Positions 36,411-48,354 are shown, counted from the first letter of the stretch. The stretch is 64,000 bases of DNA from Spinacia oleracea (GCF_020520425.1 NC_079488.1:90873285-90937284); one strand, 5' to 3'. The notes: generated by a model not told the origin, from the letters alone. Numbers and translations: made by a program.

Positions 36411-36623
36411 TTACCCTAACTTGCCATCAAACATGTTAATGATAAGATTATCTTTCCAGGGTTTACGCATTCTTTGTTCTTCTTCTTTTGAAAGCAAAAT
36501 TATTGGACATCGTTCTATTACTTCAAAATCTATTGGAGCTTCATCATCATCTGAGGCTTCGTCCTTATCCTCATTAACAAATGTGGTTTGAGAGGAAGCC
36601 AGATTTGATCCAGATCGTAGCAT
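36411..36623 (-). pseudogene. LINE-type ORF1 fragment with DUF4283 start
   Basis: The 70-residue frame has an acidic stretch, then CPIILLSKEEEQRMRKPWKD and NLIINMFDGKLG. This is the N-terminal pattern of DUF4283, found in ORF1-like proteins of plant LINE retrotransposons. The frame breaks off right after that motif at 36411, so the rest of the domain, the zinc knuckle and reverse transcriptase are missing. It is a 3'-truncated remnant in minus orientation. Confidence 0.65.
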
Positions 36624-37129
36624 ATCTCAAAAAAGGGTCGTCACTCAATTGCTTGTAGGAGGGAATATCCCTCTCGTCGTCGAAGGGATCCCCAAGGAAT
36701 ATGTTGTGTAGGAAATTTCTCTTTGTCAACTTCCATAATCCCATCACCAGCTTTTTGATTTTCTTTTAAGAAGATCAAATGGGTTATCTCGCTTTGGGTT
36801 TATTATTGGATCGTGTTATTTGATATGAGACTTGGGGGATAAGATTCTCAATCATCGGGGTTCTGCTCAATTTTGCTCGGAGAAATAAAGAGATGTATTG
36901 TTAATAGTGTTGATTTGTTTATATATGAAAATAACTATAACTATGGAGTATTAACTATATGTGATATACATTCTCGCATCATTAAGTATATTAACACTGA
37001 TCATTTTACATGGACTTCTAACTTACGTTTGTATAATAAAAACAAGTATACAAAAAAATAAAAAGCTTATAACCAGCGTAATCTTTTATCTTTGTGAATA
37101 GTAAACTCAAAGTTCCTCGAAATCAAGTC
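36624..37129. other. Spacer between the LINE fragment and the glycosyltransferase 3' end
   Basis: The part near 36624-36800 may be more of the decayed LINE 5' region. The remainder is AT-rich and probably includes the 3' UTR of the minus-strand gene. No ORF of note. Confidence 0.5.
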
Positions 37130-39285
37130 TTAACCATTCTTATGCCACGACTTTATGCATTCAATATGTGGGGACCATTGAAGAGAACTAGTTACATTAG
37201 TTGGAGCTACTTTGAACCAAGCCCAATCATGAAGGACCCTCCCCAAGTCGGCCACCTTGGCACTAATAAACCGACAACAATTGGCATGGACAGTGATAAC
37301 AGATGGAATATCTCGACTTAGTTGACAAAACCCACTAAAAAATCGGGTATCAAGGAACCTAGACTTGATACCCATATTGGTAAGTACATCTTGCCATATC
37401 ATTCTTTGTAAAACATCTTGCTCCTTTAGCCCGGTAGAGTTTTCCTTCAGTCCGTACCATTTTTCAAACAACCTGATAGTTTTATTGTTGGATTTTACAA
37501 AGTAAAAGCCGGTGTTGATTAGGTTTCGGGTAGAAAATGCGTTGTCATTGTAAATGTCAGTGCTAAATTGGATGTCGAAATCTCCCGTCTCATTTGTGGT
37601 TAGAACTTTGAAGGGGTTCCTTAGCCATATCACATCTGTATCCTGGTTCATAACATTCACATACACTTTTCATTAGTTCACTACATTGCCAAACCCTCAA
37701 ACCCCACAAAAAAAAACTCACTCTTCTCTGGATACTCATCTGCTTAATTTCACAAACACATGTATGATAATTCATAATATAACAACATTGCAATATTATA
37801 TTTATATTTCATTATTTAAAAGAGTATATAAAATATACTTCTTATATAAGAAGATAAAAATGGTATTGCTTGTAAGAGTATATTTTGGACATCAATTTTC
37901 ACAGAGTTGGCTTATACAAATAGAGAGATAGAGATATATTTATGTATCACTCGATAACCCATTTTGTAACTGTAAGAAAAACCTATAAAAATAATAAATA
38001 AAAGAAGGTTAAAATTCAAAGTGTGCTCCTTCAAAGTTTAAGTTCAATATAATGGATTTAAATACTTCCTCCGTCCCAAATTACTCGTTACACTTACCTT
38101 TGCACAAAGTTTTAGGGATAAGTGGTTGTTTGGTTATCATTATTGTTATTTTATTGAAAAAGTATATGTGATAAGAGTTAGTCGAGTACCTTTTTAATTG
38201 AATGAGCTGAGAGAGGGTGTGGGGACCAATTTTGTTTAGCGGGAAGAGAGAGAGAGACAATATAATAATTGTCGGTCCTTCCTAATTTAGAAGTGTAAAA
38301 AGTAATATTGGATGGAGGAAAAATGAAAATGTAACAAGAAATGTGGGACGAGGGGAGTATGTAGTATAAAGACAAATTGCCACAAAATAAAGTGTTTTCA
38401 ATATCGGTTTTTTATTCTTTTAGTTTTCCGTTTTTTGAGAAAACTAAAACCAAAAATATGAAAACAAAAAATTATACATCACTAAACTCAAATCATATGA
38501 CTTCAAATATCATAAAAATGACAAAGATATATAATAACCTCTCTATTAATGAGTACTAATAATTCACTTTTTTAATTAGGTAAAAGATGAACCCTATTGA
38601 ACTAGTACCTATCACAACTTCACATGTTAGCCAGCGTAGCTACAAAATATAGGCTTGAGTTACTTCCAAATATTTCACAAGTATGGAGCTCGACCCCTGT
38701 AACCTCTAAGTTACAAGATGGATTTTCCACCAACTTTACAAACTTGTGTTTCGTTTCTAATAATACACGTGAAAAAGGCAAAATCACATAAGAAATAATT
38801 TTTTTTGGTAAGATATAAACTCATGGAAAATGTCAAAAATAATGAAGGTGAAGTTCTTTAGAAATATACTTATTTATTTATCAATCTATTTTTAATTTTT
38901 CCTGAAGGTATTTATTTATGATCAATCTAATACAAGTATTTCAATATTTATTTATTGAGACCATGGGCCGTCCCTAACTACACAATGGTGTTAATAAACG
39001 ACAATCTAGATTTTATCCCGTGTAATAGGTTATGTAATTTAAATTTTTTGTTATATTATCTGTAATGATATAAAAATTTCGACACAACATAAAGGAATAT
39101 GTAAATACCATATACAAAGATTTGTACGCATAAGGTGTACAATAAATTTATTGTACATCAAAATATTTTTTGCGTAGTTTTTTTTAAAATAAATGATATG
39201 TTTTGTTTAACTTTTATATTACAGGGAAAAAAATTAATTGATAAAAATTTTAAAAGGTTAAATTTCTATTCCTTTACTGCACAAA

Positions 39286-39354
<69 letters not shown>

Positions 39355-42300
39355 GTCACATCTTTTGTAATATCACTCAAATTCTCTCATTTTTTTAATT
39401 ATTTTCGATTTTTAATTTTAATCAATTTTGCTTAATTGAACCCACTTGTCCACCACAGGTACTACAGTCATATGCATTATTATTGTTGGATTGAATATTC
39501 ATGTGTTCATTGAATATTTAGCTATATGTTCTATGGGTGTATATGTTCTATGGGTGATGTCGGTGTATATGTCCCATGGGTGATGTCCTATGGATATATA
39601 TGTTCTATGGGTGATGTCGGTGTATATGTCCCATGGACCATGGGTGATGTCCTATGGGTATATATATTCTATGGGTGTATATCAGTATATGTTCTATGAG
39701 TTTGAACTATAAATTCTATCCACTTGTTTACGAATTCTTTGTTTTATTCATGAAGTTGATGATAAGTTTGAAGACTTGTTGATGATTTTTTTTCAAAAAA
39801 GTATGCTAAATTTATGGGATAAATTATTATATTTTATTATGTTCTTTGTATTTTTTCTTTTATGTTCTTCCTATTATCTATGTTCTTTGTAATCATCTCT
39901 TATGTTCTTTCATTTAAAAACATGATGTACGGTGAGCACTGTACACCTGGAGGCTGGATGCATAAACCTAGGGGTGTTCATTACCGGGTACCCGGCTAAA
40001 CGGGTACCCGGAAATGCGGGTACCCGGATTTCCGGGTAGTCATTTTGTCGGCCCATGCCCCAACCCGGGATAACCGGGTACCCGATTATACCGGGTCGGG
40101 TAACCGGGCACCCGGTTTCTTTATAAAAAAATCTCACTAAATTCCATTATGTAGTAACATTTAGTAGGAAGCAATTAATGATTTACAGAGTGGGAGTACA
40201 AAGCAATTCCAATTAGTAAATTTGATTTGATAAACGGACTAAGTTTGATAAAATCACTAAATTTACTAAACTGACTAAATTTGATAAACTGACTAAATTA
40301 TAATAAACAAACTAACTATGTAGTTTATGGAGTTCCCATACCACTTACAATATTTCATCCTACAAATTCGCATTTACAAAAGAACTACAAGGAAAGGCTG
40401 ATACAATTCCAATTAAGACAACAAATCATATCAAAACTAAATCTTTCTAGAATCTAACAAGCTTAGAACCTAACGGAAACCTACCATTGAACCTTTGCAT
40501 TTCTCGAGCAAATAAAAAAAAAACTAAGAACCTAACAAGAACCTACCAAGCGGTTGTATTGAATGTCAAGTTTTATTGGAGTAACAAATTTAGTAAAATC
40601 GAGTCAAGACTTTCAGGAGTTAAAGGCTATTCTTGAGCAAAAAAATCGAAAATATTGCCTTGAATGTGGACTGTTGCGCCGGTGGACTGGAGGTGGACTG
40701 CTGTTGGCATGAACGAGTGAGCAAGACTGTCGGAGAGGGGGTGAGACTGAGAGAGGAGACCAAGGAGGTGAGAGATTGAGAAGAGCGGCGGAGTGATGTT
40801 TGAGAAACCCTAAGTATAAAGTTCTAAACTACGGAGTAGTATAGTGACTAAATTGAATAAATTCTCTCAGCTGCCAAGGCCCAACACACACAATTTTTTT
40901 TTAAACGGGTATTCGGGTACCCGTTTAGTCAAAAAGTGGCCCATGACCCGACCCGGTACCCGGAAATTTTACCGGGTCGGATACCCGGCCCATTTATTTT
41001 TAAAATTTCAGAAAAATACCCGCTTTATTTGTACCGGATCAGTGGGTCAACGGTCGAATAATACGGGTCGGGTATTTTTGAACACCCCTACATAAACCAC
41101 ATGTTGCCAACATCTAATTAACCCGACCATTAAACTTTTTTTTTTTTTTTTGCTTTTTTCCCTTTTCCCTTTCCCCCACCCCTTTCCATTATCATCTTTC
41201 ATGGCTGCATTCCTCCATTCTCGTAACTCCTCCTTCTACACTCATAATCAATAATTTTCCTTATCACCATCAATTTATCAAAATTTTGAAATCAATTAAA
41301 GAGGAGATAAACTCTTTCACTCAATTTCAGTCAATATTAATCGAAATTTGCTCAATCTTTTAATCCATTAGAAGAAGATGAAATAATCAACTAAATTCAA
41401 CGACGAAAAAATCTTCAGAATCCAACCAACTTCTACCCCCAAAACCCCATAACCCCAGAAAACTAATCGAATTACTCGAAGAAGTAGGAGAAGAGGATTC
41501 AGAAGTTGTTGGGTTAGGTATTCGTTGTTGTGGTTATTGCTTTGGGCTAATATAATAGGGATTTTGATTCAGCTCGTTGTGGTGGTGGGCGTGGTGGTGT
41601 GGAGGAATCTGCTCGTTGTTCGTCGCAATCCAGATTAATTTGGGTGGTGAGCCAGTGAGGTTGGATTTCATGTGGGTATTGGTTGATTTCGGGTGGGTGG
41701 AGTTCGATTTTCGGGTGGTACATTGGTTTTTGGGGTATTTGGACCAAACCTTCATTTAAATCCTCTGTTTACCAAACACCATTGTTAGAGGTTTAACTAG
41801 TCAAAACTTCTTATAGTGGTCCAAACCTCTAAAATCTTCTCAAAACTTTCTCTAGCTACCAAACAAGGCCTTTATGTATTATTGAAAGTTGATAAGTATT
41901 TGGTAAATTCCGCCAAAACTCGGGATATTTCATGAAAAAACCGTTAATTTAATTTTTTTTAGAATACCACATTTATTGCTACTCCAAAACTATGACAATA
42001 TCTTTGGATCTCACAAGAAAGTTATATTGTTTTACCCCAAAAGTGCAATCAACAATTTTTTACAAGTTTTTAATACCCACGGCATTCCTTGTTAACTTGT
42101 TTAACTAGGGGGGATTTTGTGATTCTTTATTTGTATGGAAATGATATGTGTGAGTTTCAATTCCAAATATAATGTGAGTAAACTAAATCAGCTACTTTCC
42201 TTTCAAATTGTTCTGATATTAACTTAATTGTCATCATGACTAATATTTCGTACTCCCTCCGTTCCCAAATACGTGTCCACTTTGTACACGTACACGGTAA

Positions 42301-43488
42301 TTAATAAAATTGAATGGTGTGTAATAGGTAATGATTGAGAATGTTTTTTTTTTTGGGAAAGGAAAAAGTAGATAATTGTTTATTGATAAAGTATAAATAA
42401 AAGTGGATGTGGTGATTGAAAAGTGGAAAAAGTGTAGAATGTGTAAGAAAAGGTAATAATGATGTATGGAAAAGTGGGAAAAATGTATGGAAAAGTGTAT
42501 AGAAAAGTGGGAAAGGTATATGTCCAAAAATGGAAAGTGGACACATAAAAGGGAACTGGACACGTATTTAGGAACGGAGGGAGTAGTATGTTAGCTGGAT
42601 AAAAGACATGTGACATAACATGTGGTGATCTAATAATTACTAAAATTGTCAAGTGATTGCAAAAATTTGTATTGTTAATCGGAATGTAACTATATATTTA
42701 GGTCCCTAGTTGAGAAAATCAAAAGCAAAATCAGAATCAGAATCCAAACATTTATGGAAATAAATCGCATAAAATGAAATAATAACGTTTAAGAAATAAA
42801 TGCACGTACCGTAAAAATGAAGTTGTATCCTTTTTGAAGGATATGAGTCAAAAACAGAGTCCTTCTCCACATCATGTTGATGAAATCAGCAGACATGAAA
42901 ACTTTCTCCCCCATGAAATCAAGACCGTCCGTTTCAAGACGATAACAATGAAGGCCACGATAAACACAGCGTTCGTACGCCGTTTGATCAACAGCCACAA
43001 TCATAAGATGTTTGACAAGCTCCCTTGTTCCTTCCCCTGCCCAAAACCCCTCTAAGAACAAATCAAGCATGTTCGGCATTACTTCACCTTCCACATACGC
43101 TCTATTTATCACCGCGATTATTACTGTTTTATTGTTCTTCATTGATGCTTTCTCTAATGCTTCTTCTAGCTCGTCTTGATGCAATGTTGTTGTCTGTGGA
43201 ACGCAACAAACTAACCAATTAATGACAAAATTAAACTTAAAATACAAAACAAATTAACATATACCATATATGATGCTTTACCTCATTCTCATTCTGATGG
43301 GAAACAGAGGGGCATTGGAGTAATTTTGAAGTGAAGAGGGATTTAGAGGAGGTAGAAGAGAGGAAGGACAGAGAAATAACTCCGGCGATTAGGAGAAGGA
43401 GAAGGAGAAGGGAGACATTTTTTAAGGAATGAAAATATGGGTTTTTGGTGGAATCCATTTTTGAGATATTAGGGGGTTGTGTTTCCAT
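37130..43488 (-). CDS. Nucleotide-diphospho-sugar transferase (PF03407 type), Golgi type II membrane protein
   Basis: Three exons join in phase (transcript order): 43488-43282, 43193-42810 and 37642-37130, for 367 aa. A short cytosolic head precedes a hydrophobic anchor at about 25-45 (Leu-rich), so a type II Golgi topology is inferred. Exon 2 carries the region before the nucleotide-sugar site (KTVIIAVINRAY, KHLMIVAVDQ). Exon 3 opens directly with the metal-binding DTD motif (residues 198-200) in DTDVIWLRNPF. Further family motifs follow: NTGFYFVKSN, then LKEQDVLQRM and VHANCC. This is the plant At4g15970-like family; the donor sugar and acceptor are not known from sequence. A second ATG 10 codons in (43458) is an alternative start. 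The 5.17 kb intron 2 holds several transposons, but both splice borders are intact. Confidence 0.9.
38065..38357. mobile_element. Stowaway MITE in the glycosyltransferase intron
   Basis: The left end CTTCCTCCGTCCCAAATTAC and the inverted right end CTCCCCTCGTCCCACATTTC are flanked by TA (38063-38064, 38358-38359). The subterminal GAAAATGTAACAAG is also found next to the isolated end at 52191. Confidence 0.88.
39289..39351. repeat. (AT)n microsatellite, about 31 units
   Basis: An uninterrupted AT dinucleotide run in intron 2 of the glycosyltransferase gene. Its length is likely to vary between individuals. Confidence 0.97.
39527..39690. repeat. Minisatellite of TATGTTCTATGGGTGATGTC type
   Basis: Imperfect units containing ATATGTTCTATGGGTG, ATGTCGGTGTATATG, TCCCATGGGTGATG and TCCTATGG recur with a period of about 57-65 bp and an internal subperiod. 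It is non-coding and lies in the same intron. Confidence 0.85.
39969..41090. mobile_element. Non-autonomous hAT element (1.12 kb) with 8-bp duplication
   Basis: It starts TAGGGGTGTTCATTACCGGG and ends CGGGTATTTTTGAACACCCC then TA, so the TIRs are TAGGGGTGTTCA with a mismatched extension. The 8-bp duplication CATAAACC lies at 39961-39968 and 41091-41098, as expected for hAT. Both ends are filled with GGGTACCCGG-type subterminal repeats. The interior has no transposase; a stretch around 40670-40820 is unrelated to the ends and may be captured. It lies in intron 2 of the glycosyltransferase gene. Confidence 0.93.
41873..41943. mobile_element. Fragment of the Mutator-like TIR family (right-arm orientation)
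   Basis: The segment has ATTATTGAAAGTTGATAAG, ATTTGGTAAATTC and CGGGATATTTCATGAAA in the order of the right arm of 46509-47891. No left partner was found in this intron, so it is a remnant. The 780 bp before it (41091-41872) have a long T run and no gene. Confidence 0.6.
42253..42583. mobile_element. Stowaway MITE in the glycosyltransferase intron
   Basis: The left end CTCCCTCCGTTCCCAAATAC and the inverted right end CTCCCTCCGTTCCTAAATAC continue into GTGTCCA on both sides. TA flanks at 42251-42252 and 42584-42585. The well-preserved TIRs suggest a younger copy. Confidence 0.95.
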
Positions 43489-44299
43489 GGGAGTTTAACT
43501 AATTAGAACAACAAGCAGAAATAATAATTATTATTATTATAATAAGAAGGAGATGAAGTTTAAGAAATAATAATAATAATAATAATGAAGAAGAAGAGTG
43601 TTTCGGGTGGGGAAGTCATGCAGGAAACATGAGTCGTTATGGTAAGAAAAGGAGTACTCTGTATTACTCCTATAGAATTAGTCATCTTCTCATTTTATAA
43701 TCAACCTGAAATGGGGTTTGAGGGGGAATCGTTTATTTTATTTTATTTTTTTTAATGGTGGGGACATGTGGGTGTTTAATGTGTTGTTTTAAGCTACAAT
43801 TTTCTTATGAACAAGCATTTCTAAGCTAATTCTTGCGGAGGAGAATGAGAAAACACAAGAGCTTACTATCCTCGTTAAAAAGCAATGACAAACACGGATT
43901 TCACAATCTAAACAATATGATCATTAATAGTGTGAAACCACTCCCCTCCTTTATTCATAATTTGGGTTATATAAAACTTTAACGCGTGTTTTATTGTCCA
44001 TCTGCAACGACAACGTGTGTGCGTCTAATGTCATGTTTGATAAGGTCCCTCCTATTTTTTTATTCCCTTAGCGGCGCGACTGTTATTGATTGCAACATAC
44101 TTTTTTAAAATCAAAAAATATATATATGAAAAAACACAATCAAGCTTGAATTTTGAATAATTACTGCAAATATGATACAGACTATATGAAAATTAAAAGC
44201 AATAAAAATAACTATAGTTACAAATAGGATTACACTAGTTTAATTTATAATTTTGATACTTTTCTTTTAAGGTTTCAAAAGCTACAAAATATATACATA
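43489..44299. other. Upstream region of the glycosyltransferase gene
   Basis: About 800 bp of AT-rich DNA that should contain the promoter and 5' UTR. A short (AAT)n microsatellite lies at about 43567-43587. No convincing TATA box position can be fixed. No further gene. Confidence 0.55.
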
Positions 44300-44336
44300 C
44301 TAGATTAGGTCTCGTGAAAGCACGGATATTCAAAAA
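44300..44336 (-). mobile_element. Probable Helitron 3' terminus, minus strand
   Basis: Read on the minus strand, this is CCGTGCTTTCACGAGACCTA followed by ATCTAG and then T. The last four bases are CTAG, the spacer is typical, and a weak CGTG/CACG hairpin precedes it. The element body should lie at higher coordinates. The 5' end was not found. The hairpin is short, hence moderate confidence. Confidence 0.5.
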
Positions 44337-45303
44337 TTATTTTTTGACCATATTTTTTATAAAATATTTAACTAAAATATTTATCCCTTAAATCTAATGT
44401 GTAATTAAAAAAATTTAACATATTCATTTATTATGAAAATTTCGCCCTACTGTTTATTACATACGAAGTACTTTATATGGTGAATATGATAGTATGAAAA
44501 AAAATCTTCGATGTGATTAATGTTAATTTGACCAAAATATATTTTCTATAATTGATATATCAATTTGACTAAACTATTACCAAAATCGTGTAATAATGTC
44601 ATATTATATAATCTTTTTTTTCATACATAAAAATTTATACAAAAGGAAAGAAATAAAAATTATATGAAGTAAAGATATTTTTTTAGGAAAAGAATTTTTA
44701 ACGGAAAAATTTTACACCAGGAAGTGACATATGTCATTCCTGGTGTCTATTTTAGTATAATGTAATAGATTGTTTCACGTAATATACATAGTGAACTAAT
44801 CACTAAAATTTGGAAAATGACTATAAATTTTTTATGATTTCATAAAATTTGTTTTTACTTTTCATAAAAATTGAATGATTAAGGAAACCACGAAGAAATT
44901 TCATTAATGTTGATATTAACCCTTATTAATTCAATTATATTCACAATCTTAAGGATTTATGTCCATTTATATTACTGTACACATTTTTTAGGGCCGTCTC
45001 TGATTTTGTTTTCCATATGGAGAGGATTCTTTCCATAACCCCTTATATTTTCTCTTTTCAAACAAAATTAGAGCATGATAGTATAGTGATTTTAAAGTAT
45101 GGATTATGTAAATGAAAATACTTACTATTTACATTTCCTAATATTTGGTATAAGAGGTATGATAACACAATCCATTTCTTAATGGTAACTACTATCACCA
45201 TTTGTTACCTCTCTCAACCCTATGGTAACAAAATTGTTACCTTCTCAATCCTTATTTGTTAAAATGACTCTTTTTCCAAGGTATATCATATTATTAGTTT
45301 ATA

Positions 45304-45480
45304 CTCCCTCTGTCCCTTAATACTCGACTCATTTTGACTTTTTGCACTATTCACATAATTCACTTTGACCCTATTTTATTTCTAGTATATGAAAACAAAT
45401 GTTTGTATATAATATATTGTTGGTTTCATCTTAATATATATTTTCAAAATATTAATATTTTTATAAGTTTTTATAATAGG
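45304..45480. mobile_element. Left end of a truncated Stowaway MITE
   Basis: CTCCCTCTGTCCCTTAATAC begins after TA at 45302-45303, but no inverted partner was found before the sequence changes character at about 45480. Confidence 0.55.
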
Positions 45481-46508
45481 ATTGTAAAAAAAAAATCCAA
45501 TCTTTTCCCGTTCTTCTAACAACAGTCCCACTTTTGGATTATTATGGAAAAATATAACCTTTAAGGGGTGTCTTCCAAAAACAGTCTTTGACCGGTTGGT
45601 AACCGGCATAACGAGTAAACGTGACATGTGTCTCTCTCTAATGGGTTATGCTTCATCTATTTTTATTTCTTCTATAACTTCCTGATCTCTCTCCTCCTCC
45701 TCTCATGGCAGCCCTCTAGCTCCTCCACTTCTCCCATGAAATCCCATGTTCTATCTCCTCCATGGTAGCCCATTTTCTCTAATTCGTTATGCTTATTTTT
45801 ATTTTTATTTTTATTTTAATTGGCCCTTGCTTATCTCCCTCCTCTCCACAATTCTTCTCTATTTTCCAATTGAAACCACCACAACAAGCCAACAACCGTC
45901 GCAGGCACACCCGCACTCACCTACAGCTAGACCTACAACCCAGATCCACACTCACGCTCACTCTCTTTCTCTCTCCTCCTCCTTGAACCCACTGCACGCA
46001 ACCAACCACCATCCCATTACCACTACGAGAAAACCCCTCCTAACACCCTCCTTACTGACTAACGTATCCTCTCCAAAAGATGAGAATTCAGAGCGTCGCG
46101 GTGAAGGACAAGGTTGATCGACTTTGACAAAGTCGAAGCACGAGCCAAAGTTGAAGGGGATCGAAGATTGATTTAAACCAATTTAATGTGAACTGTGATA
46201 TTTTTTTGTGAGCTCGTGCAACATTGTCGCAGAGGAGAGAGAAATTGGGTGGTGAAGGTTCTGTCATGGGAGTGAGATCGAGAGAAAGGAGAAGGAGACC
46301 ACTATTTCAATTAGCGATAAATATTTTAACTGGGAAAATATTTCCTACGTGGCGCTCCAATAACTGAGAAAATATATAGATCGATTCAATCTCCCCCCAG
46401 ACTAATCAGGAGACCACTATTTCAATTAGCGATAAACATTTTAAACACTTTTATTTTAAAAATTCCATAATCTCACAATATGATGGTATGTGTACAATAT
46501 TTAATCTA
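45481..46508. other. Intergenic DNA with a 37-bp direct repeat
   Basis: No gene is supported. The Thr/Pro/Ser-rich frame around 45746-46117 is low-complexity. A near-identical 37-bp block (GGAGACCACTATTTCAATTA then GCGATAAA-ATTTTAA) occurs at 46286-46322 and 46407-46444, and marks a local duplication or an old insertion footprint. Confidence 0.6.
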
Positions 46509-47891
46509 CGGAAATTTCATGAAATACCCATGAGTTTTGTCATAATTCACCAAACGCCCATCAAGTTTCAATAATTCATAAAATAGCCCTCACAAATGAC
46601 TTAACACCCAAAATACCCTTGCATGACGTCATTATCCCTAATTAACATCTAATTAACCCCCCTATTTACCATTTTTCCTAATTAACCCATCTTCTTACTC
46701 TCCCTTCTTCCGCTACCACCCCGCCCCCGTCTTCTCCCTCCTCGACTCCATCACCGTCGCCACCACCTCGCCCCCGTTTTCTCCCTCCTCGACCCATCAC
46801 CGCCGCCACCAACTCATGAAATTTACTTTTGATTGCGAATTAATTTCGACAATGTGAATCAGATTCGACTAAAATCTCGTGGATTGATTCTCTTTAATCT
46901 GAATTGATCAAATGTATGAACCAACAACTCCAAAAATTGATTATGATGCAATGTACCTCTGCAATTAAAAAAAAAGTTAGTTACACACCCAATCACCTTG
47001 AAAACCCAATTAAACAAACACGAACTCAGATATTTGATGAAGCATACATTTACAATATTTGATGAACCCAGAAAACCCAATTACCAAACGTAGATGAAAA
47101 ACCCAGTTACACACCCAATCACCTAACACAAACCCAGATAAAAAATGAACCATGATAAACACGAATCCAGATCAGAGACGAAAGATTTGTACACGAACCC
47201 AGAACCCAAATTTTAACACCAACCCATAACCCAGATTTTAACACCAACATTCAATCAATTTGGGCGAGAATCGACATTCAATCAATTTGGGCGAAAATCG
47301 ACAAGCAAATTGAACTCGACAAGTTTACCTTCACTGCTCTAATTTGCGCGAAAATCCCTAGCCTAATTTGTTTCCCAATTAGAAATTGAATTTTGAGTTT
47401 GGTGAGGAGGATGAAGATGATGATAGTGAAGATGGTGAAAGCAGTGAAGAAGACACTAATCATCAATTGAAACCATAATCGATTCAAGGTTGATTCTATT
47501 AGATTTGCCCAGAAGAGGACGAGTATCTAGTTGCAATGTCCATGGAGAAAAGGTCGGAAGAAGGAAGGGGGGAGAGAGAGAAAGGTCAGGGAAGAAGGAA
47601 GGTGGGTTAATGGAAGAAGGAAAGGGAGAGAAAAAAGAAAAATAAATGGGTGGATTAATGGGTTAATGGGTGGGTTAATGGAGAGTTAGATGGGTAATTA
47701 GGGATTAGGTGGGTTAATTTGGGATTAGGTGGGTAATTAGATCGTAATTGGTTGATTATGAGGATGATGACGTCATGAAGGGGTATTTGGGGGTATTAAG
47801 TCATTTCTGAGGGGTACTTTATGAATTATTGAAACTTGATGGGCATTTGGTGAATTATGGCAACACTCAGGGGTATTTCATGAAATTTCCG
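46509..47891. mobile_element. Mutator-like element, 1.38 kb, with long TIRs and 9-bp duplication
   Basis: The left end CGGAAATTTCATGAAATACC and the inverted right end are alike for about 130 bp, through AATTCACCAAA-GCCCATCAA, AATTCATAAA-TA-CCCTCA and ATGACGTCAT. The 9-bp duplication TTTAATCTA lies at 46500-46508 and 47892-47900. No transposase is seen. The interior contains Pro-coding-like CCACCTCGCCCCCGT repeats near 46720-46800 and GGGTTAATGG repeats near 47645-47760; a Pack-MULE capture is possible but the source is unknown. Confidence 0.94.
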
Positions 47892-47950
47892 TTTAATCTA
47901 TTAAACACCAGGAGTGACACGTGACACTTACTAGTGTGAAATTTCCAGCT

Positions 47951-48354
47951 AAAAAAATAAAAAAATTCCTAAACAATCTCTACTTTATATTTTTTAATTT
48001 GAAAAACTATTTGTTGACAAATTATGGAAATAATATTATGCCACCTAAAAATGATTTGCTAAAAATATTTTTTGGTAATACTTTAGTTAAATCATTATAT
48101 TAAAAGTGAAAAAATATTTACTTATAAAAAAATGTAATATGTAGTACGATGAAAAATGCATACTCTGTCATTATGGTCCCAAATAAAAATGTTCAAGATT
48201 ATTAGTTATGTTCAAAATAAATATGTAATATGTAGTAAGTTAGGAGAAAAATATTCCAGTCAAATACTTTTAAAATATCAGTACATATACGGTACTAATC
48301 TAGTTTGTGAATAATACGTGAAGTACGGAGTATTGTTTTGTGGCTAAAAAATTA
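47951..48354. other. AT-rich spacer with no gene
   Basis: It contains two copies of AAAAATGTAATATGTAGTA-like sequence near 48130 and 48225, and a CTAATCTAG ending at 48303 followed by T. The latter resembles a Helitron 3' end on the + strand, but its only hairpin (GTAC/GTAC) is too weak to call. Confidence 0.4.

Larger units (their letters stand above)
44698..47950. repeat. Pair of inverted arms enclosing 3 kb of mixed insertions
   Basis: The left arm at 44704-44786 (GGAAAAATTTTACACCAGGA, TGTCATTCCTGGTGTC, TAATAGATTG) matches the inverted right arm at 47892-47950 (GGAAATTTCACACTAG, TGTCACTCCTGGTGTT, TAATAGATTAAA). They may be the ends of one old element or two separate inverted insertions. 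The Mutator-like element 46509-47891 sits immediately inside the right arm. No target duplication was found for the outer pair. Confidence 0.5.

Noticed and set aside
39527-39690. CRISPR-like array of regular repeats
   Set aside because: Units are imperfect, without unique spacers, in a plant intron; a minisatellite explains them.
41534-41759. Small overlapping ORFs rich in His/Pro (minus) and Trp (plus)
   Set aside because: They arise from a repeated GTGGTGG-type sequence in an intron of the glycosyltransferase gene.
34128-41943. One giant Mutator-like element bounded by the two TIR-like fragments
   Set aside because: It would contain exon 3 of the glycosyltransferase gene and a gene-splitting boundary; no 9-bp duplication joins the two ends, so they are treated as separate remnants.
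45746-46117. 123-codon ORF rich in Ser, Thr, Pro and His
   Set aside because: Low-complexity composition, no neighbouring exons or family match; probably chance.
48281-48303. Helitron 3' end on the + strand (CTAATCTAG before T)
   Set aside because: The preceding hairpin is only a 4-bp GTAC stem, too weak to separate from chance.
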